DNA of 64,000 nt, taken from positions 1-64,000 of the forward strand of contig NZ_SOMN01000011.1 in assembly GCF_004564235.1 (NCBI RefSeq). The letters run 5' to 3'. Shown here piece after piece: positions 35,731 through 45,444 of this stretch. Within the stretch, counting starts at the first letter, position 1. Every line of letters begins with the position of its first letter. The notes below the pieces were generated by a model. It saw only the letters and a list, made by a program, of their open reading frames with translations, had not been told where the DNA came from and did no database searches. A program made the translations under genes and the position numbers. This DNA comes from Cohnella luojiensis (GTDB taxonomy: Bacteria > Bacillota > Bacilli > Paenibacillales > Paenibacillaceae).

Positions 35731-36474
35731 ATGAATCCATGGTACGAGGAAAGCTTTGGCGAGGACTATCTGCTTGTTTATAAACACAGAGATAGGCGGA
35801 ATGCGGCTGATGAGGTCGGCAAAATGATGGCGTGGCTGAAGCTTCCGAAGCATAGCCAAGTGCTGGACCTATGCTGCGGCATGGGGAGACATGCCCTTTT
35901 GCTTGCGGAAGCGGGCTACCGGGTTACGGGAGTAGATTTGTCCCCCGTATTGCTGAGGCAAGCACGCGTGTCGGATTCCAATCAAGCTATCCGTTGGATC
36001 GAGAGCGACATGCGTTCATTGCCCTGCGATGCATCGTTCATAGAAGCATTCGACGCGGTCGTTAACTTGTTTACGTCCTTTGGCTATTTTGAAGAGGACG
36101 CCGAACAGTCGCAAGTGTTAAGGCAAATTCGCCAAGCGCTCAAACCGGGAGGCCGGTTCATTATCGACTATTTGAATCCGCAATTCGTTGCCGATCATCT
36201 TGTGCTTTTTTCGGAGCGCGAGGTCGATGGGTATAGCATCAAAGAAACCCGTCGAATTCGGAATGAATTCTTGACGAAAGAAATTGTCGTAGGGGTACCG
36301 GGCAGACCGACGCGACGATATAAGGAAAACGTGAAGCTATATTCTCTTAACCGGATAAGGGATATGTTGAGCAAAGCGGGTCTGGCCTTGGACACCGTTT
36401 ATGGTAACTACGACGAGGACGTCTATCATGAGCGGGAGTCGCCGCGAATGATCATGGTGGGACACCGGATCTAA
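35731..36474 (+). CDS. SAM-dependent class I methyltransferase
   Basis: 247 aa. Motif I VLDLCCGMGRHALLLAEAG, then VTGVDLSPVLLRQA and the post-motif FDAVVNLFTSFGYF. C-terminal half is typical of Methyltransf_25/YjhP-type enzymes. GAAAGG overlaps the start region. Cotranscribed with the ferredoxin gene under the Zur-type promoter; substrate unknown. Confidence 0.88.
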   Translation: MNPWYEESFGEDYLLVYKHRDRRNAADEVGKMMAWLKLPKHSQVLDLCCGMGRHALLLAEAGYRVTGVDLSPVLLRQARVSDSNQAIRWIESDMRSLPCDASFIEAFDAVVNLFTSFGYFEEDAEQSQVLRQIRQALKPGGRFIIDYLNPQFVADHLVLFSEREVDGYSIKETRRIRNEFLTKEIVVGVPGRPTRRYKENVKLYSLNRIRDMLSKAGLALDTVYGNYDEDVYHERESPRMIMVGHRI

Positions 36475-36491
36475 TGTCTTGACACACCTAA

Positions 36492-36528
36492 TCGTAAAGG
36501 TTACTATCTATAAATGTAATGGTTACGA
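36492..36528 (+). promoter_or_regulatory. Two weaker Zur-box-like sites upstream of zur
   Basis: TCGTAAAGGTTACTA (36492-36506) and ATGTAATGGTTACGA (36514-36528) each match the Zur box in 11 of 14 positions and are 22 bp apart start to start, about two helical turns. Confidence 0.5.
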
Positions 36529-36578
36529 TTAAACGGACGATGCGTGATGAGATTGACGTTCTTTTTTTCAACTATCAT

Positions 36579-36593
36579 ACGTAATAATTACGA
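36579..36593 (+). promoter_or_regulatory. Zur box directly before zur
   Basis: ACGTAATAATTACGA matches the Zur box in 13 of 14 positions and lies 24 bp before the zur start, so Zur should repress the zur-znu operon. Confidence 0.75.
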
Positions 36594-36616
36594 ATTGTCT
36601 AGAGAGGTGCATCCGC

Positions 36617-37054
36617 ATGGAGTATCCCGTAGAACAAATCATTCGGATGATCTCCCGCAATGGCTTGCGGATTACCGAACAACGCAGGTCCATCGCCAGA
36701 TTGTTCGCTGAAGCTTCGGATTTATTGACGCCCATGCAAGTCTATCATGACTTAGGATCGAAGCATCGGGGACTAAGCTACGATACGGTGTATCGAAATC
36801 TGAAGCTGCTTCAGGAAATGGGAGTTCTTGAACCGTTCTACAATAAGGACGGAGTAAAATTCGGAATCAATCGCAATTCTTCCGATGCCGATGCCGTTTC
36901 CGGGCAGCATCATTTCGTATGCATGTCCTGCGATATCGTATATCCGTTTGAATCCGTCTGCGCTTCGGAGACTCCGCAGCTTCCTGCCGCTTTCAAAGCG
37001 GTCATGCACCGTCATGAGGTGCTGGGGTATTGTCCCGATTGCAGCCATTTCTGA
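36617..37054 (+). CDS. zur: Zinc uptake regulator Zur (Fur family)
   Basis: 145 aa. N-terminal winged helix (RISNGLRI-type GLRITEQRRSIARLF, SYDTVYRNLKLLQEMG). C-terminal metal-binding part with HHFVCMSCDIVYPF and a second CxxC in LGYCPDCSHF (structural zinc). AGAGAGGTG before the ATG. Assigned Zur rather than Fur or PerR because znuCBA follows and Zur boxes surround it. Confidence 0.93.
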   Translation: MEYPVEQIIRMISRNGLRITEQRRSIARLFAEASDLLTPMQVYHDLGSKHRGLSYDTVYRNLKLLQEMGVLEPFYNKDGVKFGINRNSSDADAVSGQHHFVCMSCDIVYPFESVCASETPQLPAAFKAVMHRHEVLGYCPDCSHF

Positions 37055-37085
37055 TCGAATTATTTTCAAGGTAAAGGGTGAAAAA

Positions 37086-37793
37086 ATGTTACTTGCATCG
37101 ATGAAAAATGTCGTCTTCGGCTACGGGGACTCGCCATGCTTGGAAGACGTGGACATAGAGATACACAACGGAGAATTCGTAGCCGTAACCGGTCCCAACG
37201 GTGCTTCCAAAACAACGCTGCTTAAGCTGTCGCTCGGTTTGCTTCAGCCATGGAGCGGAACGGTGGCCAGAGCGAGCAAACGCGCAGACGGAAAGAAGCT
37301 CGTCGTAGGGTACGTCCCTCAACAAATCGCCGCGTTTAATAGCGGATTCCCCAGCACGGTGTTGGAGTTCGTTCTTTCGGGAACCTATGCACGGGGAAAA
37401 TGGTTCAAGCCCGCGAGCGGCGAAGATCGGGAGCTCTCCGAGCAAGCATTGAAGCAGGTTGGCATGTGGGAGCTGCGAAACCGTATGATCGGCGAGCTCT
37501 CAGGCGGGCAGAAGCAGCGGATATGCATCGCGAGGGCTTTGGCGCAGCAACCGGATTTGCTCGTGTTAGACGAGCCGTCGAACGGGATGGATACGGACAG
37601 CCGGTCCAGATTGTACGCGCTGCTCGGCGGGTTGGTCAAGGAACGCGACATGACCGTAGTGATGGTTACCCATAGCTTGTCCGAGGCAAGCCCGTATTTG
37701 GATCGCATTATCGAACTGGAGAAGAAGGAGGCGGGAGGATGGAAATGCTGCACTACGACTTCATGCAAAGGGCATTTTTCGCCGGTGGTCTAA
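37086..37793 (+). CDS. znuC: Zinc ABC transporter ATPase
   Basis: 235 aa from ATG 37086 (the longer in-frame start inside zur is false). Walker A reads GPNGASKTT, with Ser where Gly usually precedes the Lys; signature LSGGQKQR, Walker B LLVLDEPSNGMD, switch His in VTHSLSEA. It energises the ZnuB channel. Its last ~18 codons overlap znuB (55 bp), an unusually long overlap that may couple translation; the tail WKCCTTTSCKGHF is probably dispensable. Confidence 0.92.
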   Translation: MLLASMKNVVFGYGDSPCLEDVDIEIHNGEFVAVTGPNGASKTTLLKLSLGLLQPWSGTVARASKRADGKKLVVGYVPQQIAAFNSGFPSTVLEFVLSGTYARGKWFKPASGEDRELSEQALKQVGMWELRNRMIGELSGGQKQRICIARALAQQPDLLVLDEPSNGMDTDSRSRLYALLGGLVKERDMTVVMVTHSLSEASPYLDRIIELEKKEAGGWKCCTTTSCKGHFSPVV

Positions 37794-38611
37794 TCGCCTT
37801 GGTCGCTTCGGTTCTCGGAGTGTATCTAATGCTGAGAAGGCAGGCGCTTATGGCGGACATGTTGTCGCACGTTTCGTTGGCGGGAGTTGCGCTGGGCGCG
37901 TTGATAAAGGTTAATCCTTCCCTCTTCGGCTTCATTATCGCCTTAATTGGCGCGGTCGTTGTCGAATTCGTCAGAAGATCTTACAAAACTTATTCCGAGG
38001 TGTCCATCGCCATCATCATGATCGGGGGGTTATCGACCGCCCTCGTGCTTATGTCGATGAATCCGGGAACAAATCGCAGCTTTTCTTCCTATTTATTCGG
38101 CTCCGTCGTCGCGGTTCAGAAGACCGAGATTTACTTGGTCGCGGGAGTGGCTCTATTGGGTGCATTGTTTTTCTACGGATTAAGAAAGCCTTTGTACCTC
38201 ATCACCTTCGACGAAGAAACGGCTAGGACGAACGGGGTGCCGGTCAACTTGATCTCGCTGCTGTTCAGCGTCATAACCGGGATGATCGTCGCGGCGGCGA
38301 TGCCGATCGTTGGCGTTCTGCTCGTGTCTTCCTTGATCGTGCTGCCGGCGGCTTTGGCCATCCGGCTAGCGCAGGGCTTTACCGCCGCCTTAGGGCTGGC
38401 GATGCTGTTCGGGCTGATAGGCGTATTCTCCGGATTGACGGCTTCCTATGAATTAAGCACTCCTCCGGGGGGGACGATCGCGCTGACCCTGCTTCTTTTT
38501 CTAGTCGTCGGCATCGGGATTAAGAAGTTCGCGGTGAAGTGGAGAAAGCAACACAGCAAGCTGAAGGAAAAAAGCGCACTAATTAATCCTATTTATCGAG
38601 AGGAAGTTTGA
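37739..38611 (+). CDS. znuB: Zinc ABC transporter permease
   Basis: 290 aa, about eight membrane helices of the ABC-3 family. Start ATG 37739 after GGCGGGAGG; motif MRRQALMADMLSHVSLAGVA near the N-terminus is family-typical. Overlaps znuC and ends 4 bp before znuA. Confidence 0.95.
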   Translation: MEMLHYDFMQRAFFAGGLIALVASVLGVYLMLRRQALMADMLSHVSLAGVALGALIKVNPSLFGFIIALIGAVVVEFVRRSYKTYSEVSIAIIMIGGLSTALVLMSMNPGTNRSFSSYLFGSVVAVQKTEIYLVAGVALLGALFFYGLRKPLYLITFDEETARTNGVPVNLISLLFSVITGMIVAAAMPIVGVLLVSSLIVLPAALAIRLAQGFTAALGLAMLFGLIGVFSGLTASYELSTPPGGTIALTLLLFLVVGIGIKKFAVKWRKQHSKLKEKSALINPIYREEV

Positions 38612-38615
38612 GGAA

Positions 38616-39578
38616 ATGAAATTAGGAAAAGGTATGGCAGGAGTAGCGATCGCGGCATTGGTATTATCAGGGTGCGGTAATTCGAACGGGAACGACGCGG
38701 GCAAAGCGGATAAATTGAAGGTCGTTGCCTCTTTTTATCCGATGGTAGAATTTACGAAGCAGGTAGCGGGAGATCGCGCGGAGGTCGTCGGATTGATTCC
38801 TTCCGGCGTGGAGCCGCATGATTGGGAGCCGTCTCCTAAAGACGTTGCAGCCATTCAGGAAGCCGATTTATTCGTGTATAACGGACTGGTAGAGGGCTGG
38901 GCGGAAAAAACGCTGGAGAGCGCGAAGAATGATAACCGCGTCGATGTTAGGGCTACGGACGGCATCGAGTTAATAGAAGGAACGGATGAGCATGAAGAAG
39001 AAGAGCATGAGGAGGAAGGACATGAGGAGGAAGGACATGAAGAAGAAGGACACGCTCTCGATCCTCACGTTTGGCTGTCTCCTGCACTAGCGCAGCAAGA
39101 AGTACGCCATATTCAAGCCGGACTGGAGAAAGCCGATCCGGACAATAAGGAAGAGTACAAGAAGAACGCTGATGCATACATCGAGAAACTACAAGCGTTG
39201 GACGAGAAATTCAAAAACGACTTAAGCGGCGCCAAGCAAAAGGAATTCGTCACCCAGCATGCCGCTTTCGGCTATTTGGCTAAAGATTACGGATTAACTC
39301 AGGTTCCGATCTCCGGCTTGTCTCCGGAACAAGAGCCTTCGCCGGAACAGATGGCGGAAGTCGTCGCCTTCGCGAATGAGCATGAGGTGAAGACCATTTT
39401 CTTCGAAACGCTGGTGGATCCTAAGATCGCCCAGACGATCGCGGACGAAATCGGGGCCAAAACGGACGTGCTTAATCCTCTCGAAGGCTTGACCGATGAA
39501 GATATCAGCAAAGGGCTCGATTATATCGGAATCATGGAAAATAACCTAGCCGGACTAGTTAAGGCGCTTAACGAATAA
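38616..39578 (+). CDS. znuA: Zinc-binding lipoprotein
   Basis: 320 aa cluster A-I solute-binding protein. Lipobox LVLSGCGN. Zinc ligands expected at [19 protein letters not shown] and [15 protein letters not shown] His/Glu-rich loop (residues ~127-147, [11 protein letters not shown] repeats) is typical of zinc rather than manganese family members. Captures Zn(II) at the cell surface for ZnuBC. Confidence 0.96.
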   Translation: MKLGKGMAGVAIAALVLSGCGNSNGNDAGKADKLKVVASFYPMVEFTKQVAGDRAEVVGLIPSGVEPHDWEPSPKDVAAIQEADLFVYNGLVEGWAEKTLESAKNDNRVDVRATDGIELIEGTDEHEEEEHEEEGHEEEGHEEEGHALDPHVWLSPALAQQEVRHIQAGLEKADPDNKEEYKKNADAYIEKLQALDEKFKNDLSGAKQKEFVTQHAAFGYLAKDYGLTQVPISGLSPEQEPSPEQMAEVVAFANEHEVKTIFFETLVDPKIAQTIADEIGAKTDVLNPLEGLTDEDISKGLDYIGIMENNLAGLVKALNE

Positions 39579-39609
39579 TAAACAAGACCGGGTTAAGGGA
39601 GTTATAAGA

Positions 39610-40827
39610 ATGAATAACAATAAGAAGCTTCCCGTAACCGTGTTGAGCGGGTATTTGGGCGCGGGAAAAACGACGATACTCAACCACGTATTGAACAATC
39701 GGGAAGGAATGCGGGTTGCGGTTATCGTGAACGATTTGGGCGACGTGAATATCGATGCCGATCTGATTAAAGACGGCGGAGGGCTCTCCCGCACGGACGA
39801 GAAGCTCGTGGAAATGTCCAACGGATGCATCTGCTGTACGCTAAGGGAAGATTTGCTGCGCGAGGTGGAGAGGCTGGCCAAGGAGAATCGCTTCGACTAC
39901 GTGCTCATCGAATCGACCGGCGTGGGAGAGCCTATCCCCGTCGCTCAGACTTTTACTTACATCGACGAAGAGCACGGCATCGACCTTACGCAGTTCTGCC
40001 GGCTGGACTGCATGGTAACCGTAGTGGACGCCTACCGATTCTGGAGCGATTTCGCTTCGGGCGAAACCTTGATGGACCGGAAGCAGGAGATCGGGGAGGA
40101 CGATACCCGCGAGGTCGTCGACCTGCTGATCGACCAGATCGAATTCTGCGACGTGCTTATTCTGAACAAGTGCGACAGGGTGGAGGAGAAGGAGCTCGAG
40201 GAATTGGAAACGGTGCTTCACAGCTTGCAGCCTCGCGCCAAGTTGATTCGTTCCGCTTATGGGCAAATTAATCCATCCGACATCCTGAATACCGGCTTAT
40301 TCGATTTCGATGAAGCGAGTCAATCCGCCGGATGGATGCAGGAAATGGCCAAGGAGCACCATGTCCCGGAAACGGAAGAATACGGCATCTCCTCGTTCGT
40401 ATATGAAAGAATTCGTCCTTTTCACCCTGAGAGATTGATGAACTGGATGAGCGATTGGCCTGCCGAAGTCGTCCGCGCCAAAGGTATGGTGTGGCTTGCG
40501 ACTCGCAACGACATGGCTCAGAACCTCAGCCAGGCGGGGCCTTCGATACAATTCGGCCCGGCGGGGCATTGGGTCGCGGCGCTTCCCGAAGAGGAAAGAA
40601 AGGAAGCCATGAGCGAGGATCCTAAAATCACGGAATATTGGGATCCGACATTTGGCGATAGGATCAACAAGGTCGTGTTCATTGGTCTCTCGATGAATCA
40701 GCAAGAGTTGTCCGGGGAGCTGGACGATTGTCTGCTCACGGACGAGGAGATGGGCATGGAGTGGTCAGGCTTCAACGATGAGTTTCCGAATCAGTCGAAC
40801 GTGCACTTGGAAGAGCAGCTTCAATAA
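39610..40827 (+). CDS. CobW/COG0523 GTPase (second copy, ZagA/YciC-like)
   Basis: 405 aa, longer than the copy at 34238. P-loop [16 protein letters not shown]; metal motif [26 protein letters not shown]; a long CobW_C domain with insertions. It follows znuA by 31 bp, so probably the last gene of the zur-znu operon. Role in zinc delivery under limitation by family analogy. Confidence 0.92.
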   Translation: MNNNKKLPVTVLSGYLGAGKTTILNHVLNNREGMRVAVIVNDLGDVNIDADLIKDGGGLSRTDEKLVEMSNGCICCTLREDLLREVERLAKENRFDYVLIESTGVGEPIPVAQTFTYIDEEHGIDLTQFCRLDCMVTVVDAYRFWSDFASGETLMDRKQEIGEDDTREVVDLLIDQIEFCDVLILNKCDRVEEKELEELETVLHSLQPRAKLIRSAYGQINPSDILNTGLFDFDEASQSAGWMQEMAKEHHVPETEEYGISSFVYERIRPFHPERLMNWMSDWPAEVVRAKGMVWLATRNDMAQNLSQAGPSIQFGPAGHWVAALPEEERKEAMSEDPKITEYWDPTFGDRINKVVFIGLSMNQQELSGELDDCLLTDEEMGMEWSGFNDEFPNQSNVHLEEQLQ

Positions 40828-40841
40828 GAAGAAAAATTAAG

Positions 40842-40869
40842 AGGGTTGCTCTCAGTTGAGAGCAACCCT
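40842..40869. terminator. Intrinsic terminator after the zinc operon
   Basis: Perfect 12-bp stem AGGGTTGCTCTC / GAGAGCAACCCT around AGTT. No long T-run follows on the plus strand. Confidence 0.7.
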
Positions 40870-40888
40870 AAATTGTCGCGCGCGGGAG

Positions 40889-41066
40889 GCTGTAACCATA
40901 AAAAGTATGGCTAGAGCACCTAGATGGAGCCCTGGAAGGGCTGCAACCATAAAAAGTATGGCTAGAGCACCTAGATGGAGCCCGGGAAAGGCTGTAACTA
41001 TAAAAAGTATAGCTAGAGCACTCAACCGACGCGCAGGAGTATCTCTAGCTATAAAAGGTGAAGCTA
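40889..41066. repeat. Repeat array C: about 3.5 tandem units of 51 bp
   Basis: Stems start at 40893, 40944, 40995 and 41046, exactly 51 bp apart. Units 1 and 2 have AACCATA/TATGGCTA arms; unit 3 has TAACTATA/TATAGCTA, a paired change that keeps the stem. Shared flank: GAGCACCTAGATGGAGCCC. It lies between the convergent GTPase and hemL genes. Confidence 0.9.
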
Positions 41067-41080
41067 TTTAGTCGGCAGTC

Positions 41081-42397
41081 TCAATCTCCGGCCATCTCGC
41101 GAAACGATTCCTGGGTTGCAACGAGCGTCTCGTCGATGTCCGCGTCGGTGTGCGCGATGGTGAGAAACCACGCTTCATATTTGGACGGTGCCAAATAGAT
41201 GCCTCGCTCCAGCATCAACCGGAAGAAGCGGGCAAACCGCTCCCCGTCCGATCCTTGGGCTTCCTCGTAATTGGTCACGGGATGCCCGCAGAAGTGGGTC
41301 GAGAACGCTCCGACGATCCGATTGATCGTAAGCGGAACGCCATGACGGTCTGCGGAACTCTGCAAACCATCGGCTAGCCGCACAGCCATAGCTTCCATCC
41401 GCTCATAAGCTCCCGGTTCCCTTAATACTTCGAGGCAGGCTAGACCCGCCAACACGGAAGCGGGGTTGCCCGCCATCGTTCCCGCTTGGTACGCGGGTCC
41501 TAGCGGAGCGATCATCGCCATCAAGTCGGCTCGTCCGCCGTATGCGCCGATGGGCAAGCCGCCGCCGATGATTTTGCCTAGCGCGGTTAAGTCCGGGCGG
41601 ATGGCATCCTGATCCGAGAACGCGGAGAATGTTTGAGAGGAGCCGTAATGGAACCGGAAAGCGCTAATGACTTCGTCGTAAATGACAAGCGCGCCCGCAT
41701 CCCTTGCCATCTTGCACAGTCCCTCCAGAAAACCGGGCTTCGGCATAACCATCCCGAAGTTGCCGACGATCGGTTCGACCATGACGGCCGCAACCTCGTC
41801 GCCCCACCGTTCAAGCGCAATCCGCAATCCGTCGAGCTCGTTGAACGGAACGGTAATGACTTCGCTCGCGATGCTAGGCGGGATTCCCGCGCTGTCGGGA
41901 ATCCCGAGGGTCGACGGGCCGGAGCCGGCAGCGACCAATACCAAGTCGGCGTGTCCATGATAGCAGCCTGCGAATTTAATGATTTTGTTGCGTCCGGTAA
42001 AAGCCCGGGCAACGCGGATCGTCGTCATGACCGCTTCCGTTCCGGAATTGACGAATCGAACCTTATCCATGGAAGGAATCGCTTCCTTCAGAACCTTAGC
42101 CAACCGAATTTCATGCTCCGTAGCCGTGCCGTAAAGAGTACCGTCCCGTGCCGCCCGGACGATCGCCTCCGTCACTTTCGGATGGGCGTGACCGGTAATA
42201 ATAGGCCCGAATGCAGCCAAATAATCGATATACTTGTTCCCGTCGACATCCCATAAATAGGCGCCTTGCCCGCGTTCCATGAACACGGGAGCTCCGCCCC
42301 CTACCGCTTTGAACGAGCGGGAGGGACTGTTCACCCCGCCGACGATGTGTTGCTGGGCTTCTTCGTATAATTCGGATGAACGTAATCTGGGTTTCAT
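41081..42397 (-). CDS. hemL: Glutamate-1-semialdehyde 2,1-aminomutase
   Basis: 438 aa PLP enzyme that forms 5-aminolevulinate for haem. Begins [32 protein letters not shown] holds the PLP-contacting Asp, and the Schiff-base Lys is in [18 protein letters not shown]. Not clustered with other hem genes here, so it may be the GsaB-type second copy common in Bacillales. Downstream of the LCP gene on the same strand. Confidence 0.95.
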   Translation of the reverse strand: MKPRLRSSELYEEAQQHIVGGVNSPSRSFKAVGGGAPVFMERGQGAYLWDVDGNKYIDYLAAFGPIITGHAHPKVTEAIVRAARDGTLYGTATEHEIRLAKVLKEAIPSMDKVRFVNSGTEAVMTTIRVARAFTGRNKIIKFAGCYHGHADLVLVAAGSGPSTLGIPDSAGIPPSIASEVITVPFNELDGLRIALERWGDEVAAVMVEPIVGNFGMVMPKPGFLEGLCKMARDAGALVIYDEVISAFRFHYGSSQTFSAFSDQDAIRPDLTALGKIIGGGLPIGAYGGRADLMAMIAPLGPAYQAGTMAGNPASVLAGLACLEVLREPGAYERMEAMAVRLADGLQSSADRHGVPLTINRIVGAFSTHFCGHPVTNYEEAQGSDGERFARFFRLMLERGIYLAPSKYEAWFLTIAHTDADIDETLVATQESFREMAGD

Positions 42398-42431
42398 TTT
42401 CCGTATGAGCCTCCGCTGTGATGATTCGAAC

Positions 42432-43436
42432 TTACTTTTTCCCGCTGGCAGTTCCGCTTGCCGTTGGAGACGGCGTCCCTATTGAGTCGTCCTTGGCCAA
42501 AGTTTCCTGCACGTACTCTTTGAGGGCATCAAGACTGCGGATGCCAAGCACGGAGGAACCGTCGACTATCTCGTCGGTAACAAGCTCCATCGGAGGAATC
42601 TGGGCCGATCCGGCTTGATGGGATTTGTAACCTAAGCTTGCTAGCTTCAACATATCGTTGGCGGACATATTCGACTCCATGTAAGGAGTAACCTTGCCCA
42701 GGATTTCGGGAAGCTTGATCAAATTCCAGCCGGATTTCAGCTTGGCCGCGATAGCCTTCAGGAAATCCCGCTGGCGTTCGGTACGGGTGAAATCGGACAT
42801 TTTATCATGCCGGAACCGGACATATTGAAGCGCCTTGTCGCCGTCCAGGTGCTGTTGGCCTTTTTTCAAATCAATGTCGTAAATATGGTCGTCGGCCGAA
42901 TCGGAATACTTCATATCCTTCTCGACGTAGAAATCCACGCCGCCTATCGCGTCCACCAATTTAATGAATCCTTGGAAATCGACATATACATAATACTGAA
43001 TGTCCAAGCCGGTTAAGTTGCCGATCGTCTTCATCGTTAACTCGGGACCGCCGAGGGTAATCGCCGCATTGGCGCGATTTGCCCTAAAGCCGGGAATATC
43101 CACGTGAGTGTCGCGAAGGACGGAGAAGAGGTGGGTTTTCTTGCTGGCGGGATCGAAGGAAACCACGAGCATGGAATCGGAACGGGCAACGTCGCCCTCC
43201 CTTAGACCTCTTTCATCGCCGCCCATGAGAAGCACGTTAACGCGTTCGGAGCCCTCCCATTCCGGGGGCTTATATTCGGGCTTCTCTTCGAAATGGCCGA
43301 AGCGCGATTCCTCTTTCGACTTTTGAACGTTGTCCGCTACATTATAAAGACCATATACTTTCCATCCAACGAAGCATAATACGATAAACATGAGGCTTAG
43401 AACGCCGATGAGCGTGTATTTCCACTTTTTGCGCAT
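42432..43436 (-). CDS. LytR-CpsA-Psr (LCP) cell-wall ligase
   Basis: 334 aa from ATG 43436, after GAGAGGA; the longer in-frame start at 43532 is disfavoured. One N-terminal membrane helix, then the LCP domain outside the cell: [38 protein letters not shown] and [25 protein letters not shown] enzymes attach teichoic acid or other glycopolymers to peptidoglycan. C-terminal tail is Ser/Thr/Gly-rich. Confidence 0.94.
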   Translation of the reverse strand: MRKKWKYTLIGVLSLMFIVLCFVGWKVYGLYNVADNVQKSKEESRFGHFEEKPEYKPPEWEGSERVNVLLMGGDERGLREGDVARSDSMLVVSFDPASKKTHLFSVLRDTHVDIPGFRANRANAAITLGGPELTMKTIGNLTGLDIQYYVYVDFQGFIKLVDAIGGVDFYVEKDMKYSDSADDHIYDIDLKKGQQHLDGDKALQYVRFRHDKMSDFTRTERQRDFLKAIAAKLKSGWNLIKLPEILGKVTPYMESNMSANDMLKLASLGYKSHQAGSAQIPPMELVTDEIVDGSSVLGIRSLDALKEYVQETLAKDDSIGTPSPTASGTASGKK

Positions 43437-43560
43437 GAATAGATGTCCTCTCCCGGTACTGTATGTTAAAATTATAAAGTTTCGGCGCAGGAATAAGCAA
43501 GTTTGGCTAAGTCGGCCGAATTCGCTAACCAAGAAACGCGACTGAAAACAGGAGGATCGT

Positions 43561-44649
43561 ATGCTGGCTATAGACGTACATCAATTGCGCAAAGAATTCA
43601 AGGTGCAGAAAAATAGAGAAGGCCTCAAGGGCGCGCTCAAGGACTTATTCAAACGAGAGCATACCGAAGTGGCTGCGGTTAAAGACATCAGCTTTCAGAT
43701 TCCTCAAGGAGAAATCTGCGGTTACATCGGGGAGAACGGAGCCGGTAAGTCTACGACGATTAAGATGCTGACCGGCATCCTCGTTCCAACCTCGGGGAAG
43801 CTTGTCGTCAATGGTTATATTCCCTACAAGGATCGCGAGAAATTCGTGCAGGGAATCGGGGTCGTTTTCGGCCAACGGAGTCAACTTTGGTGGGACATCG
43901 GCGTCATCGAGTCTTTCCGTTTGCTTCGGAAAGTATATCGGGTAAGCGAAGAGGACTTCCGCCGCAGACTGGACGAGTTGGTGGAGACCCTTCAGCTGCA
44001 GGAGCTTCTGAACAGGCCTGTCCGCAAGTTAAGTCTCGGTCAACGGATGCGTTGCGAGCTGGTGGCGGCGCTTCTGCATAATCCGTCCATCCTGTTCTTG
44101 GACGAGCCGACGATCGGCCTCGATATCGTGGTGAAGACGGAAATCCGCGAATTCTTGAAACGGTTGAACCGGGAGCAGGGCACGACGATCTTGCTTACGA
44201 CGCACGACCTTCAGGATATCGAGGCGTTATGTTCGCGCGTAATCATGCTTGATGACGGTCGCATTATTTATGACGGCGGATTAGAGGAGCTTAAAACGCG
44301 TTGGGGAAAAGGCCGCGAGGTGCAGTTCCAATTCTCCGATCCGATTACATTGGGCGAGGTAAGCCTGATGACAAGCGGGTTGGACGTTCGATGGACTCTC
44401 GAGAACGATTTGACCGCGAAAGTGTGGATTCCTCGCGAGATGAACGTTTCAGAAGTGCTCTCCAAGGTAGTGGGCATGAAAGATATTAGCGACATCAAGA
44501 TTTTCGAGACGAACACGGACGAAATCGTAAGGGAAATCTATCAGTCGGGCAGCGCGGACGCTCCCCGGGACTTGTCGGCTCTGTCTTCCTCGGATTCTGC
44601 GGATGTTGACGAGAAGGAGCCGGTAAAGGCGGGAGCCGGTGAGTCATGA
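43561..44649 (+). CDS. ABC exporter ATPase
   Basis: 362 aa. Walker A GYIGENGAGKSTT, signature KLSLGQRMR, Walker B SILFLDEPTIGLD and H-loop LTTHDLQD. The C-terminal ~90 residues are a regulatory extension ending in a Ser/Asp-rich tail. Partner permeases follow with a 4-bp overlap. The type resembles DUF990-linked (daunorubicin-like) exporters; cargo unknown. Confidence 0.93.
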   Translation: MLAIDVHQLRKEFKVQKNREGLKGALKDLFKREHTEVAAVKDISFQIPQGEICGYIGENGAGKSTTIKMLTGILVPTSGKLVVNGYIPYKDREKFVQGIGVVFGQRSQLWWDIGVIESFRLLRKVYRVSEEDFRRRLDELVETLQLQELLNRPVRKLSLGQRMRCELVAALLHNPSILFLDEPTIGLDIVVKTEIREFLKRLNREQGTTILLTTHDLQDIEALCSRVIMLDDGRIIYDGGLEELKTRWGKGREVQFQFSDPITLGEVSLMTSGLDVRWTLENDLTAKVWIPREMNVSEVLSKVVGMKDISDIKIFETNTDEIVREIYQSGSADAPRDLSALSSSDSADVDEKEPVKAGAGES

Positions 44650-45440
44650 CAAGCGCATATTTAGACTTCGTTCGCATTCGGTTCCTCATGATGCTCGCTT
44701 ATCGGGTCAATTATTATAGCGGTATTATCATTTACGCGATTAATATCGGAGCTTATTATTTCCTGTGGAAAGCGATTTTCGGGGAGGCCGAGACGCTTCA
44801 AGGCTTCACGGTCATCCAGATGTCCACTTACGTGGCTGTTTCTTGGATGGCGAGAGCTTTTTACTTCAATAATCTAGACCGTGAAATATCCGGGGAAATC
44901 GTGGACGGCAGCGTGGCGATCCAGATTATCCGTCCGTACTCGTATCTCTTCGTGAAAATGATGCAGGGCTTCGGAGAAGGGTTGTTCCGTTTGGGGTTGT
45001 TCATGGTTCCTGGGATGATCATCGTTTCGTTTATTTTTCCGATCGAGCTGCCTACCGACCCTATGCAATGGATCGTGTTCTTCATCATGATCTGGTTCAG
45101 CTTTCTGATAAATTCGCAGCTTAACATTCTGACGGGGCTGAGCGCGTTTTTCTTCGAGAACAATCAAGGCGTCATGATGATGAAAAGAATCATGGTGGAT
45201 CTGCTGTCCGGCGTTATCTTGCCGATTGCCTTCTTCCCGGGCTGGGCCATATCCGTCATGAATTGGCTTCCGTTCCAAGCGATCACGTATTTGCCGGGTT
45301 CCGTGTTCACGGGCCGGATTCAGGGCGGGGATGTATGGAATGCCCTGCTGACTCAAGTCATCTGGACGGCCGTGCTGATCGTGCCGATTATGCTCGTATG
45401 GCGGGCGGCGCGACGTCGCTTGTTCGTGCAGGGAGGTTGA
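44646..45440 (+). CDS. ABC-2 (DUF990) permease, first subunit
   Basis: 264 aa, about six membrane helices. FVRIRFLMMLAYRVNYYSG at the N-terminus and EISGEIVDGSVAIQIIRPYSYL are family-typical. Start overlaps the ATPase gene by 4 bp; the next permease gene follows after 4 bp. Confidence 0.9.
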   Translation: MTSAYLDFVRIRFLMMLAYRVNYYSGIIIYAINIGAYYFLWKAIFGEAETLQGFTVIQMSTYVAVSWMARAFYFNNLDREISGEIVDGSVAIQIIRPYSYLFVKMMQGFGEGLFRLGLFMVPGMIIVSFIFPIELPTDPMQWIVFFIMIWFSFLINSQLNILTGLSAFFFENNQGVMMMKRIMVDLLSGVILPIAFFPGWAISVMNWLPFQAITYLPGSVFTGRIQGGDVWNALLTQVIWTAVLIVPIMLVWRAARRRLFVQGG

Positions 45441-45444
45441 TGGG

